Below, piece by piece: positions 1 through 5,709 of a stretch of 10,517 nucleotides of DNA. A program made the position numbers and the translations under genes. Every line of letters begins with the position of its first letter. Positions within the stretch are counted from its first letter, which is position 1. Below the pieces are notes generated by a model that was not told the DNA's origin, did not search any database, and saw only the letters and a program-made list of their open reading frames with translations. Source of the DNA: Syntrophales bacterium (GTDB lineage: Bacteria > Desulfobacterota > Syntrophia > Syntrophales > UBA2210); contig JAQUQY010000034.1 of assembly GCA_028715865.1 (NCBI GenBank), positions 1 through 10,517 on the forward strand, given 5' to 3'.

Positions 1-133
1 CGGGATTCATGGTTACGTTTGCGCTTATGTTCTCGATATTGAAACCTCGCCCGCTCAAAAGACCCGATATCCGGGCCAGAACATCGGGCCTGTTTCTCAC
101 CAGGAGGGAAATGGTATGTTCTGCAGCATCCAT
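1..133 (-). CDS. ilvN: Acetolactate synthase small (regulatory) subunit, 5' end only
   Basis: Only the first 44 codons are in the window; the gene runs off the left edge. The translation opens MDAAEHTISLLVRNRPDVLA and continues RISGLLSGRGFNIENISANV, the start of an N-terminal ACT domain. The pattern hydrophobic strand, R-N-R-P-D-V-L-A-R-I, then GLLSGRGFNIENI is typical of IlvN/IlvH, the subunit that binds valine and gives feedback control of acetolactate synthase. The ATG is preceded by GAGAGGA at suitable distance. It lies 140 nt downstream of ilvB on the same strand, so it is probably co-transcribed and under the same leader control. Family assignment is firm; the valine sensitivity of this protein cannot be read from the fragment. 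Confidence 0.93.
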   Translation of the reverse strand, partial: MDAAEHTISLLVRNRPDVLARISGLLSGRGFNIENISANVTMNP

Positions 134-273
134 GCTTTAGATATCCTCTCTAATCCATTCAGTATTTTGGAAAGACCTTCCGTCAGGCTAAACTGACCGA
201 CGGACGGCATCCGGTTCATAGGGATCGCCAGCCCGGGATCGGGGCAACACAAAATTGTAAACGTCCTTTAACC

Positions 274-1977
274 TCATAGACCCGTGCCTCTGCAGAGCTG
301 CATTTCCGTCAGCGCCCCGCCGGGATTAACCATGGGATAGACACCTTCTTCGGCTTCTACTATAAAGTCCATGATAACCGGTCCAGGCGTCTCCAATCCC
401 TTCAGGAGAGTCTCCTCCACTTCTTCGGGCTTCGATGTCCTCAGCCCGACCGCGCCGTAGGCCTCGGCCAGCTTCACGAAATCCGGAACATGGCCGCTTA
501 TGTTGGTGTGGGAATAGCGTTTTTCATAAAACAATTCCTGCCACTGCCGGACCATTCCCAGGTACCCGTTGTTGAGGATGACAACCTTGACGGGAAGATC
601 GTAGTTAACAGCCGTGGCAAGCTCCTGGATATTCATCTGTATACTGCCGTCTCCTGCGACATCCACAACCAGCCTGTCGGGGAAGGCCACCTGGGCGCCG
701 ATCGCGGCGGGAAACCCGAAGCCCATGGTGCCGAGCCCTCCAGATGTCAGGAAAGTGTTGGGTTCGGTGAAGCGGTAAAACTGTGCCGTCCACATCTGGT
801 TCTGCCCCACTTCAGTGGTAATGATGGAGTCGCGCTTCGTCAGGCCGTTGAGCTTTTCAATTACCATCTGGGGCTTGATCGCCCCTCCCTGGCAATAGGT
901 AAGCGGGCCCTCCAGCTTCCACTTTTCAATACTTCCAAGCCATTCCCTTCGGATGTCACGGATTCCCTGAAGACCGTTTTTTCCCAGCATGCCGTTCAGC
1001 TGGGCCAGAGCTGTTTTGCAGTCGCTCACTATGGGAAGGTGAACCAGAACATTCTTGTTTATTGAAGCCGCGTCAATGTCTACCTGAATAATCTTGGCCT
1101 TTGGCGCGAAGGTCGAAATGTTTCCCGTCACCCGGTCGGAAAAGCGAACCCCCATGGTGATGAGGAGGTCGGTATTGCTTACGGCCATGTTGGCGTAGTA
1201 TGTTCCATGCATTCCCACCATGCCCAGCCACAGGGAATCGTCTGCCGGGAAAGCCCCAAGCCCCATCAGCGTGGAGGCAACGGGGGTTTTGACTTTTCTG
1301 GCGAATTCGGTAAGCTCCGCGGAGGCTTGAGACCGGATTACGCCTCCCCCAACCAGAACGACGGGGTTTCTGGCAGCCTTTATCATCTCCACCGCCTGCT
1401 CCATGTCCGCGGCATCGGGCAGGTAAACGGGTGTTTTCCTCCCCGAACCGGAAGTCGGACCTTCCCTGTATTCCGTGACGGCCTGTATTACGTCCTTGGG
1501 GAGATCTACAAGGACTGGGCCGGGACGGCCGGAGCCGGCTATGTAGAATGCTTCCCTGATGGTCTTGGCCAGCTCGTCAACCCTCCGCACCAGGAAGTTG
1601 TGTTTGGTGCATGGTCTTGTGATGCCTGTTATATCGGCTTCCTGAAAGGCGTCGGTTCCGATGAAGGGGGTGGGCACCTGTCCAGTGAGAACTACCATGG
1701 GAATGGAATCGAGAAAAGCCGTGGCGATCCCCGTTACCGTGTTTGTGGCTCCCGGCCCCGATGTGACAAGGCAGACTCCCGTTCTTCCCGATGCCCTCGC
1801 GTAACCGTCGGCGGCGTGGGCCGCTCCCTGTTCATGGCGGACAAGGATGTGACGCATGGGGGACTTGAACAGTTCATCGTAGATGTCGAGAACCGAGCCC
1901 CCGGGATAACCGAAAATGGTATCCACGCCCTCATCCATCAGGGATCGAATTAAAATTTGCGCGCCCTTGAGTTTCAC
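274..1977 (-). CDS. ilvB: Acetolactate synthase large (catalytic) subunit
   Basis: Thiamine-diphosphate enzyme that condenses two pyruvates to acetolactate (Val/Leu), or pyruvate with 2-oxobutyrate to acetohydroxybutyrate (Ile); cytoplasmic. The 567-residue length is normal. The catalytic Glu is E49 in VRHEQGAAHAADGYAR, followed by TSGPGATN. The central FAD-binding-type domain spans about 190-330. The ThDP/Mg motif starts at GDGS (442-445) and ends with NN (469-470). The start is GTG, not ATG: AAGAGGGGG at 1985-1993 sits 7 nt upstream, and the next codons give MKLKGAQILIRSLMDEGVDT, the usual N terminus. The gene is preceded by a leader-peptide attenuator (2015-2146) and followed by ilvN. No key residue is missing. 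Confidence 0.97.
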   Translation of the reverse strand: MKLKGAQILIRSLMDEGVDTIFGYPGGSVLDIYDELFKSPMRHILVRHEQGAAHAADGYARASGRTGVCLVTSGPGATNTVTGIATAFLDSIPMVVLTGQVPTPFIGTDAFQEADITGITRPCTKHNFLVRRVDELAKTIREAFYIAGSGRPGPVLVDLPKDVIQAVTEYREGPTSGSGRKTPVYLPDAADMEQAVEMIKAARNPVVLVGGGVIRSQASAELTEFARKVKTPVASTLMGLGAFPADDSLWLGMVGMHGTYYANMAVSNTDLLITMGVRFSDRVTGNISTFAPKAKIIQVDIDAASINKNVLVHLPIVSDCKTALAQLNGMLGKNGLQGIRDIRREWLGSIEKWKLEGPLTYCQGGAIKPQMVIEKLNGLTKRDSIITTEVGQNQMWTAQFYRFTEPNTFLTSGGLGTMGFGFPAAIGAQVAFPDRLVVDVAGDGSIQMNIQELATAVNYDLPVKVVILNNGYLGMVRQWQELFYEKRYSHTNISGHVPDFVKLAEAYGAVGLRTSKPEEVEETLLKGLETPGPVIMDFIVEAEEGVYPMVNPGGALTEMQLCRGTGL

Positions 1978-2014
1978 AAAAACACCCCCTCTTCACATTG
2001 CTTTAATTAATCAT

Positions 2015-2047
2015 AAAAAAACCGCTGCCGGGGAGCCGGCAACGGTT
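2015..2047 (-). terminator. Intrinsic terminator (attenuator) in the ilvB leader
   Basis: On the minus strand AACCGTTGCCGG and CCGGCAGCGGTT form a 12-bp stem (one G-U pair) around a 4-nt CTCC loop, directly followed by seven T. It lies 38 nt upstream of the ilvB start codon, between a leader-peptide ORF and the gene it would control. A terminator placed before the first structural gene is the hallmark of attenuation rather than of operon ending. Confidence 0.9.
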
Positions 2048-2088
2048 AAAATTTTCTATGTCCAAAGATCAAACCATCGCGCGGCTCC
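2032..2088 (-). promoter_or_regulatory. Antiterminator pairing that competes with the attenuator
   Basis: The last leader-peptide codons (minus strand, complement of 2072-2088, GGAGCCGCGCGATGGTT) can pair with the left arm plus loop of the terminator (complement of 2032-2047, AACCGTTGCCGGCTCC). GGAGCCG matches CGGCTCC exactly; one C bulges out; then nine further pairs follow (two G-U), about 16 pairs in all. This fold uses the same bases as the terminator stem, so the two exclude each other. Just upstream, CTCCTCT can fold onto AGAGGGAG and sequester the antiterminator's 5' edge, a possible protector stem. These pairings were read by eye and energies were not computed. Confidence 0.75.
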
Positions 2089-2146
2089 CTCTATGAGAGG
2101 AGAGAATAATAATGCTGATAATTATTACCGAACTTTCGATAATCAT
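2069..2146 (-). CDS. Ile-rich leader peptide of the ilv operon (25 aa)
   Basis: A short ORF starting at the ATG whose first base is 2146. It begins MIIESSVIIISIIILSSHRG and ends SRAMV-stop. Of 25 residues, 8 are Ile, 2 Val and 1 Leu, with two Ile triplets around a single Ser. It is followed by a perfect terminator and then ilvB, the classic layout of branched-chain amino-acid attenuators such as those of enteric ilv operons. When charged tRNA-Ile is scarce, the ribosome would stall on the Ile codons and allow the antiterminator. The Shine-Dalgarno match (AGAAGG) is 14 nt from the ATG, which is long, so translation may be weak or start elsewhere. The frame stays open upstream, but the upstream part shows no branched-chain enrichment and has no good start. 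The peptide needs no function beyond being translated. Confidence 0.82.
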   Translation of the reverse strand: MIIESSVIIISIIILSSHRGSRAMV

Positions 2147-2189
2147 GGCGATGGCTTTAACCTTCTGATACTTAATATTTCTAACGCTC

Positions 2190-2218
2190 TGCCTAACAGG
2201 ATACATTGTCCGTGTCAA
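2190..2218 (-). promoter_or_regulatory. Possible promoter of the ilv leader
   Basis: A perfect -35 hexamer TTGACA (complement of 2213-2218) lies in the right place to start transcription about 37 nt before the leader-peptide ATG. The -10 at 17-nt spacing is TAGGCA, which is poor (2 of 6), although it is preceded by TG in the extended -10 position. The -35 is convincing by position; the -10 assignment is weak. Confidence 0.35.
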
Positions 2219-2260
2219 GATAATAATTGCACCAGAACCCCATTTTTTGCGCGGATTATT

Positions 2261-2280
2261 AAAAACCCGCATCGGGCGGG
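2261..2280 (-). terminator. Short intrinsic terminator upstream of the ilv leader
   Basis: On the minus strand CCCGC-CCGAT-GCGGG is followed by TTTTTAATAAT. The stem is only 5 bp but all G-C, and the T-tract is good. It lies upstream of the putative ilv promoter and may insulate it from leftward (antisense) transcription out of the carboxyltransferase gene. No minus-strand gene ends here, so its purpose is inferred. Confidence 0.45.
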
Positions 2281-2286
2281 GGAGGC

Positions 2287-2314
2287 TTGAGCAAATCAAA
2301 TCTTTTGTGATAAT
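2287..2314 (+). promoter_or_regulatory. Promoter of the acyl-CoA carboxyltransferase gene
   Basis: TTGAGC (2287-2292) and GATAAT (2309-2314) are separated by 16 nt, and TG at 2306-2307 gives an extended -10 (TGTGATAAT). The -10 matches consensus at 5 of 6, the -35 at 4 of 6. Transcription would start near 2321, leaving an untranslated leader of about 75 nt before the gene at 2397. Confidence 0.55.
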
Positions 2315-2340
2315 ACAAGCCACAAATCGCGGTTGGTCTC

Positions 2341-2397
2341 ATGGAGGCGCTTGCCGTCGATTTTAATAAGGACCTTTCAGAGGAGAAACAGGATTAA
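2341..2397 (+). CDS. Possible 18-residue upstream ORF coupled to the carboxyltransferase gene
   Basis: ATG at 2341 opens an 18-codon frame (MEALAVDFNKDLSEEKQD) whose TAA stop overlaps the downstream ATG as TAATG. The AGGAG used by the downstream gene lies inside this ORF. The overlap is the usual geometry for translational coupling. No good ribosome site precedes this ATG and the peptide has no recognisable motif, so chance is a real possibility. Confidence 0.25.
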   Translation: MEALAVDFNKDLSEEKQD

Positions 2398-3965
2398 TGG
2401 GTACGGAAGAACCAAAAGGAACAGCGGCGAAAATCAGGGAGTTCGAAGAGGCGAAAGAGGCCCTGATGAAAATGGGCGGCGAGAAGATGATAGAAAAGCA
2501 GCATGAACTCGGCAAGCTGACAGCCAGGGAGAGGCTCGACCGGCTTTATGATCTGGGCACTTTTCAGGAAATACAGCTTTTCGTCAAGCACCGCTCGACC
2601 CTCTTCGGCCTGGACAAGAAGGAGATCAACGCCGACGGAGTCATCGTCGGTTTTGGAAAGGTTAATGGAAGGACCGTTTTCGCGGCGGCCCAGGACTTCA
2701 CCAGCTCCGGCGGAAGCCTTGGCGAAATGCACGCCAAAAAAATCTGGAAGGTCATGGACATGGCCCTGGACGCCCGCAAACCCTTCGTGTCCCTGAATGA
2801 CTCAGGAGGCGCCAGGATCCAGGAAGGAGTCCCGTCCCTGGACGGCTACGGCGGCATCTTCTACCGGAATACAATCGGTTCCGGCTACATTCCACAGATC
2901 ACCGCGATCATGGGGCCCACGGCAGGCGGAGCCGTTTATTCGCCGGCGCTGACTGACTGGGTTTTCATGGTCAAGAATACCAGTTACATGTATATAACGG
3001 GACCCGATGTAATAAAGGCCGTCATCGGCGAAGAGGTAACCCACGATGAACTTGGCGGCGCCGTGAGCCACGCGTCAAGAAGCGGAGTCTGCCATTTCGC
3101 GACGGAAAATGACGAGGACTGCATAGCGAAGGTCAGGGATCTTCTTTCATACCTGCCCGACAGCTGCCACGGCCCACTTCCCTTAATTGAATGCGAGGAC
3201 AGCCCGGACCGTGAATGCCCCGAGCTAGACGAAATTATTCCGGACAAGGCGGCCCGCGGCTACGACATGAAAAAGGTCGTCATGTCCGTGGCCGATAACA
3301 ATGTCATCTTTGAACCCCACGAGATGTGGGCTAAAAACGTTATCGTGGCTTTCATCCGAATTATGGGAAAGCCCGTGGGCGTCATCGCCAACAACCCCCG
3401 TTTCGGAGCGGGCGTTCTGGATGTGGATGCATCTGACAAGGCCTCCCGGTTCATCCGGTTCTGCGACGCCTTCAACATTCCGCTGCTCACGTTCTCAGAT
3501 GTTCCGGGATACATGCCCGGTACCAAACAGGAATGGGCGGGAATAATAAGGCACGGGGCGAAGCTGCTGCACGCGTACTCGGAAGCCACTGTCCCCAAGA
3601 TAACTGTGGTTACAAGAAAGGATTACGGCGGCGCCTATATCGGAATGTGCAGCAAGAACCTGGGAGCGGACTATGTGATGGCCTGGCCGTCGGCGGAAAT
3701 TGCCGTTATGGGGGCCGAGGGCGCCTGCAATATCATATACCGCCGCGAGATCTCAAGCGCGGAAGACCCCGCGGCCAGGCGCGCGGAACTGGTGGCATCA
3801 TACGAAAAACAGTTCAACAATCCCTATTTCGCCGCAGGAATGGGCATCATCGAAGAGATTATTCTGCCCCGCGATACCAGAAAAAGGGTCGCGGCGCTCC
3901 TGGAGGCCCTGAAAGACAAGACAGAAGTCCGGCTTAAGAAGAAGCACAACAATATTCCACTTTAG
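2397..3965 (+). CDS. Acyl-CoA carboxylase/decarboxylase carboxyltransferase subunit (PccB/MmdA type)
   Basis: Moves a carboxyl group between biotin and an acyl-CoA, most likely propionyl/methylmalonyl-CoA or a relative. The 522 residues are the normal length for this family. There are two crotonase-like halves: the N half carries SGGARIQEG (136-144) and GPTAGGAVYSPALTDW (from 173); the C half carries FGAGVLDVDASDKASRF (about 335), a PGYMPGTKQEWAGIIRHGAK stretch and YGGAYIGM (about 411). The C terminus KKHNNIPL is the conserved end of PccB/MmdA proteins. The ATG is preceded by AGGAG at 2381-2385. It stands alone: no biotin carboxylase, biotin carrier or sodium-pump subunit lies next to it, so carboxylation versus decarboxylation and the exact acyl-CoA cannot be decided here. 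It is transcribed divergently from ilv and converges on the 4025-7502 operon. Confidence 0.93.
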   Translation: MGTEEPKGTAAKIREFEEAKEALMKMGGEKMIEKQHELGKLTARERLDRLYDLGTFQEIQLFVKHRSTLFGLDKKEINADGVIVGFGKVNGRTVFAAAQDFTSSGGSLGEMHAKKIWKVMDMALDARKPFVSLNDSGGARIQEGVPSLDGYGGIFYRNTIGSGYIPQITAIMGPTAGGAVYSPALTDWVFMVKNTSYMYITGPDVIKAVIGEEVTHDELGGAVSHASRSGVCHFATENDEDCIAKVRDLLSYLPDSCHGPLPLIECEDSPDRECPELDEIIPDKAARGYDMKKVVMSVADNNVIFEPHEMWAKNVIVAFIRIMGKPVGVIANNPRFGAGVLDVDASDKASRFIRFCDAFNIPLLTFSDVPGYMPGTKQEWAGIIRHGAKLLHAYSEATVPKITVVTRKDYGGAYIGMCSKNLGADYVMAWPSAEIAVMGAEGACNIIYRREISSAEDPAARRAELVASYEKQFNNPYFAAGMGIIEEIILPRDTRKRVAALLEALKDKTEVRLKKKHNNIPL

Positions 3966-3967
3966 CG

Positions 3968-3999
3968 AAAAAAGAGGGGGTGTCCGGGAGACACCCCCT
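3968..3999. terminator. Terminator between two convergent operons, usable on both strands
   Basis: AGGGGGTGTC (3975-3984) and GACACCCCCT (3990-3999) form a 10-bp stem with a 5-nt loop. Read on the minus strand it is followed by CTTTTTT, a good T-tract for ending the crotonase operon, whose stop codon is at 4025. On the plus strand the tail GTAATTCT is poor, but the hairpin starts only 9 nt after the carboxyltransferase stop. Confidence 0.8.
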
Positions 4000-4024
4000 G
4001 TAATTCTCCTTCCTCACGCCACCG

Positions 4025-4729
4025 CTATCGGCCGAGAAGAAAATCAAGCAATTCCCTGTCGAACGTTTCCATTGCCCGGACGGAATCTTCTACCCGCATG
4101 ATTGATTTGGTGAGCCCATAGGCCCTGCCGTCAAGCTTGAGAAGATCCAGGGCCACCGTTGTGGCGGCCTCCATGACTTTGCTCTCCTCATCGACCAGGT
4201 CGTCAATTATTCCGCGGTTGAAAGCCTCTCTCGGCGAATAGGCCCGCGAGTGAAGCAGGGCTTCTTTCCAGAATTGCGGAGGAATGGATGATTTGCAGAT
4301 AGTCTGTATCCAGCTTGGTATCAGAAGTTTATTGACCACTTCATTGATTTGAATCATAAAAGGGCCGTCGGCTGCCATGAAGCGGTCGCAGGCATATGAA
4401 AGAATGGCTCCGCCGGCGATTGCGTGTCCCCTGCAGGCCGAAATCGTGGGAACCGGAAACCTGTATACCCTGAGCATTGTCTCCGCGAAAGTCTTCTGAA
4501 ACCGAAGCTGTTCCGGCAGATCAAGGGTTACCATCAGCTTGAGGTCAAGGCCGGCCGAAAAAACGCCTGGCCTGCCCGTGAAAATAAGCGCGCCGGCGCC
4601 GTCAGCCAGGGTCTGATCGAGGCACTCGTTTAATTCACTGAAAAAGTCCCAGTTCATGACGTTCATCTTTCCGTCATCAAAGGTAATTCTTACTATGCGA
4701 TCTTCACAGGTATAGTTCATTTTTGTCAT
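4025..4729 (-). CDS. Enoyl-CoA hydratase/isomerase (crotonase) family protein
   Basis: Acts on acyl-CoA thioesters in the cytoplasm; the precise reaction is not decidable by eye. I start it at the ATG at 4729 (234 aa; MTKMNYTCEDRIVRITFDDG) because CAGGAGAACC stands directly before it. A longer frame to 4768 would add 13 residues without a ribosome site. Oxyanion-hole segments are FSAGLDLKLM (about 57-66) and GHAIAGGAILSYACD (101-115). E130 in INEVVNKLLIP and E156 in WKEALLH fall where the two catalytic Glu of hydratases sit, so hydration is plausible. The NEV...IP pattern also recalls delta-3,delta-2 enoyl-CoA isomerases. It is rather short and is the last gene of the operon before the terminator at 3968-3999; it follows the two-repeat protein by 64 nt. 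Confidence 0.88.
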   Translation of the reverse strand: MTKMNYTCEDRIVRITFDDGKMNVMNWDFFSELNECLDQTLADGAGALIFTGRPGVFSAGLDLKLMVTLDLPEQLRFQKTFAETMLRVYRFPVPTISACRGHAIAGGAILSYACDRFMAADGPFMIQINEVVNKLLIPSWIQTICKSSIPPQFWKEALLHSRAYSPREAFNRGIIDDLVDEESKVMEAATTVALDLLKLDGRAYGLTKSIMRVEDSVRAMETFDRELLDFLLGR

Positions 4730-4793
4730 GGTTCTCCTGTTGCCTCCGGAAAGTGGTGCGCCCTTCAATGATGGAACCGAATTAGCTCCCGAA

Positions 4794-5228
4794 TCAGAAC
4801 GATCCCAGCTGACAGGCGTTAATTTTTATGGACAGGGCTTCGCAGGCCGACGCCACGTCCCTTCTGGCGCAACGCAGAAGGTCAGCGATTTCCCAGCAGG
4901 CCGCGCAGGATATCCTTCCATCCAGGAGGTTCTTATCTATTGCCTGCTTCATCTTGGGACTTACATCTTCCGCGGTCGAGAGAATTCCCCTTTCGGGGCC
5001 GTATCCGAAAAGCCCCAGCTGACACTTGGTAATCCGGTATTCCAAGAGGTCGATGGTCATTCCCACATCGCCGGGCTTCAGGCCAAGGTCGCGTACAACA
5101 GTGAACGCCGCGGCGCAGCTTATTTTTCCGTCTCTGGAGACCGACTCGAGAGCTTCAGCCGTTTCCCTGTCAGGCTTGGCTCCCTGGGGATGTTTTCCGG
5201 CATAATTTCCTGAATCTTTATGGGCCAT
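4794..5228 (-). CDS. Unrecognised protein with two 42-residue Cys-containing repeats
   Basis: I do not recognise a named family. The 144 residues contain two repeats of exactly 42 residues, 33-74 and 103-144, that align without gaps at 17 identities. Each starts D-G-[KR]-I-S-C-A-A and ends C-Q-L-G-x-F, with the two Cys 31 residues apart (C38/C69 and C108/C139); extra Cys are C111, C120 and C129. The spacing helix / LGLKPGDVG / helix in repeat 1 resembles a helix-turn-helix, so a small DNA-binding or metal-binding regulator is possible (inference only). The N-terminal ~20 residues are polar and likely flexible; there is no signal peptide or membrane segment. GGAGGA precedes the ATG. It lies 20 nt after the ACT-protein stop and upstream of the crotonase gene, so it is probably co-transcribed with the CoA-ligase genes. 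Confidence 0.8.
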   Translation of the reverse strand: MAHKDSGNYAGKHPQGAKPDRETAEALESVSRDGKISCAAAFTVVRDLGLKPGDVGMTIDLLEYRITKCQLGLFGYGPERGILSTAEDVSPKMKQAIDKNLLDGRISCAACWEIADLLRCARRDVASACEALSIKINACQLGSF

Positions 5229-5248
5229 GTGAATCCTCCTGCCTTTTG

Positions 5249-5704
5249 TCAGTACTTCATATAGTGAAAGGGTTCTATGGCCGACAAGGCTTCCGTGTCG
5301 AGAGTTTCGAATTTTTCCGCCTCCAGAACGGCAACGGTTTTGTCGATCTGGTCGATTTCAACGACAAAAACCGCCTTTTCCCAGCTTTCAAGCACGAACC
5401 CATAGGCGTTTTCAATATTTATTTCTTCACGTGACAGAAGCTGGATAAGATTGTCCAGTCCGCCCGGCTTGTCGGGTATTACAACGGCGACCACCGGCTT
5501 CAGGCTTACCGTCAAGCCGGCTTCAGTCAGAATTTTGTGGGCACGGTCAGGTTCGTCAACGAGCATGTTAATGACGCCAAAGGCATCTGAGCTGGAAATG
5601 GTAATGGCTCTAATGTTGATTTTTCCGGCTGCCATGAGTGAAGTTACCTTTGCCAGGCGTCCGGGTTTGTTTTCGGCGAAAATAGAAAGCTGGTAGGCAA
5701 CCAT
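5249..5704 (-). CDS. Tandem ACT-domain protein
   Basis: A 151-residue protein made of two ACT domains: about 4-68 (MVAYQLSIFAENKPGRLAKV at its start) and about 72-135 (VVAVVIPDKPGGLDNLIQLL). Both carry the K-P-G-x-L turn that in ACT domains lies at the amino-acid binding interface. No catalytic domain is attached, so it is probably a stand-alone sensor of an amino acid. Such proteins are commonly found beside phenylacetate-CoA ligases in anaerobic bacteria and archaea, where Phe or another aromatic amino acid is a reasonable guess for the ligand. The gene starts 5 nt after the ligase stop, and its ribosome site (GAAAGGA) overlaps the ligase's 3' end, implying translational coupling. Confidence 0.9.
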   Translation of the reverse strand: MVAYQLSIFAENKPGRLAKVTSLMAAGKINIRAITISSSDAFGVINMLVDEPDRAHKILTEAGLTVSLKPVVAVVIPDKPGGLDNLIQLLSREEINIENAYGFVLESWEKAVFVVEIDQIDKTVAVLEAEKFETLDTEALSAIEPFHYMKY

Positions 5705-5709
5705 TAGAC

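Noticed and set aside
182..197. Hairpin GTCAG-N6-CTGAC in the 140-nt ilvB-ilvN gap
   Set aside because: Only 5 bp with no T-tract on either strand; too weak to call a terminator or attenuator. The gap is long for ilvBN, but nothing else is visible in it.
94..219. About 40-codon minus-strand frame (MNRMPSVGQF...) between ilvB and ilvN that runs into ilvN out of frame
   Set aside because: No ribosome site, and it overlaps the clear ilvN frame; a chance open frame.
1207..1953. 248-codon plus-strand open frame opposite ilvB
   Set aside because: Shadow of ilvB codons; composition is unlike a protein and there is no recognisable domain or ribosome site.
2147..2323. Upstream extension of the ilv leader peptide frame to 84 residues
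   Set aside because: The extra part crosses the terminator at 2261-2280 and the probable promoter, and is not enriched in branched-chain residues; only the last 25 codons fit a leader.
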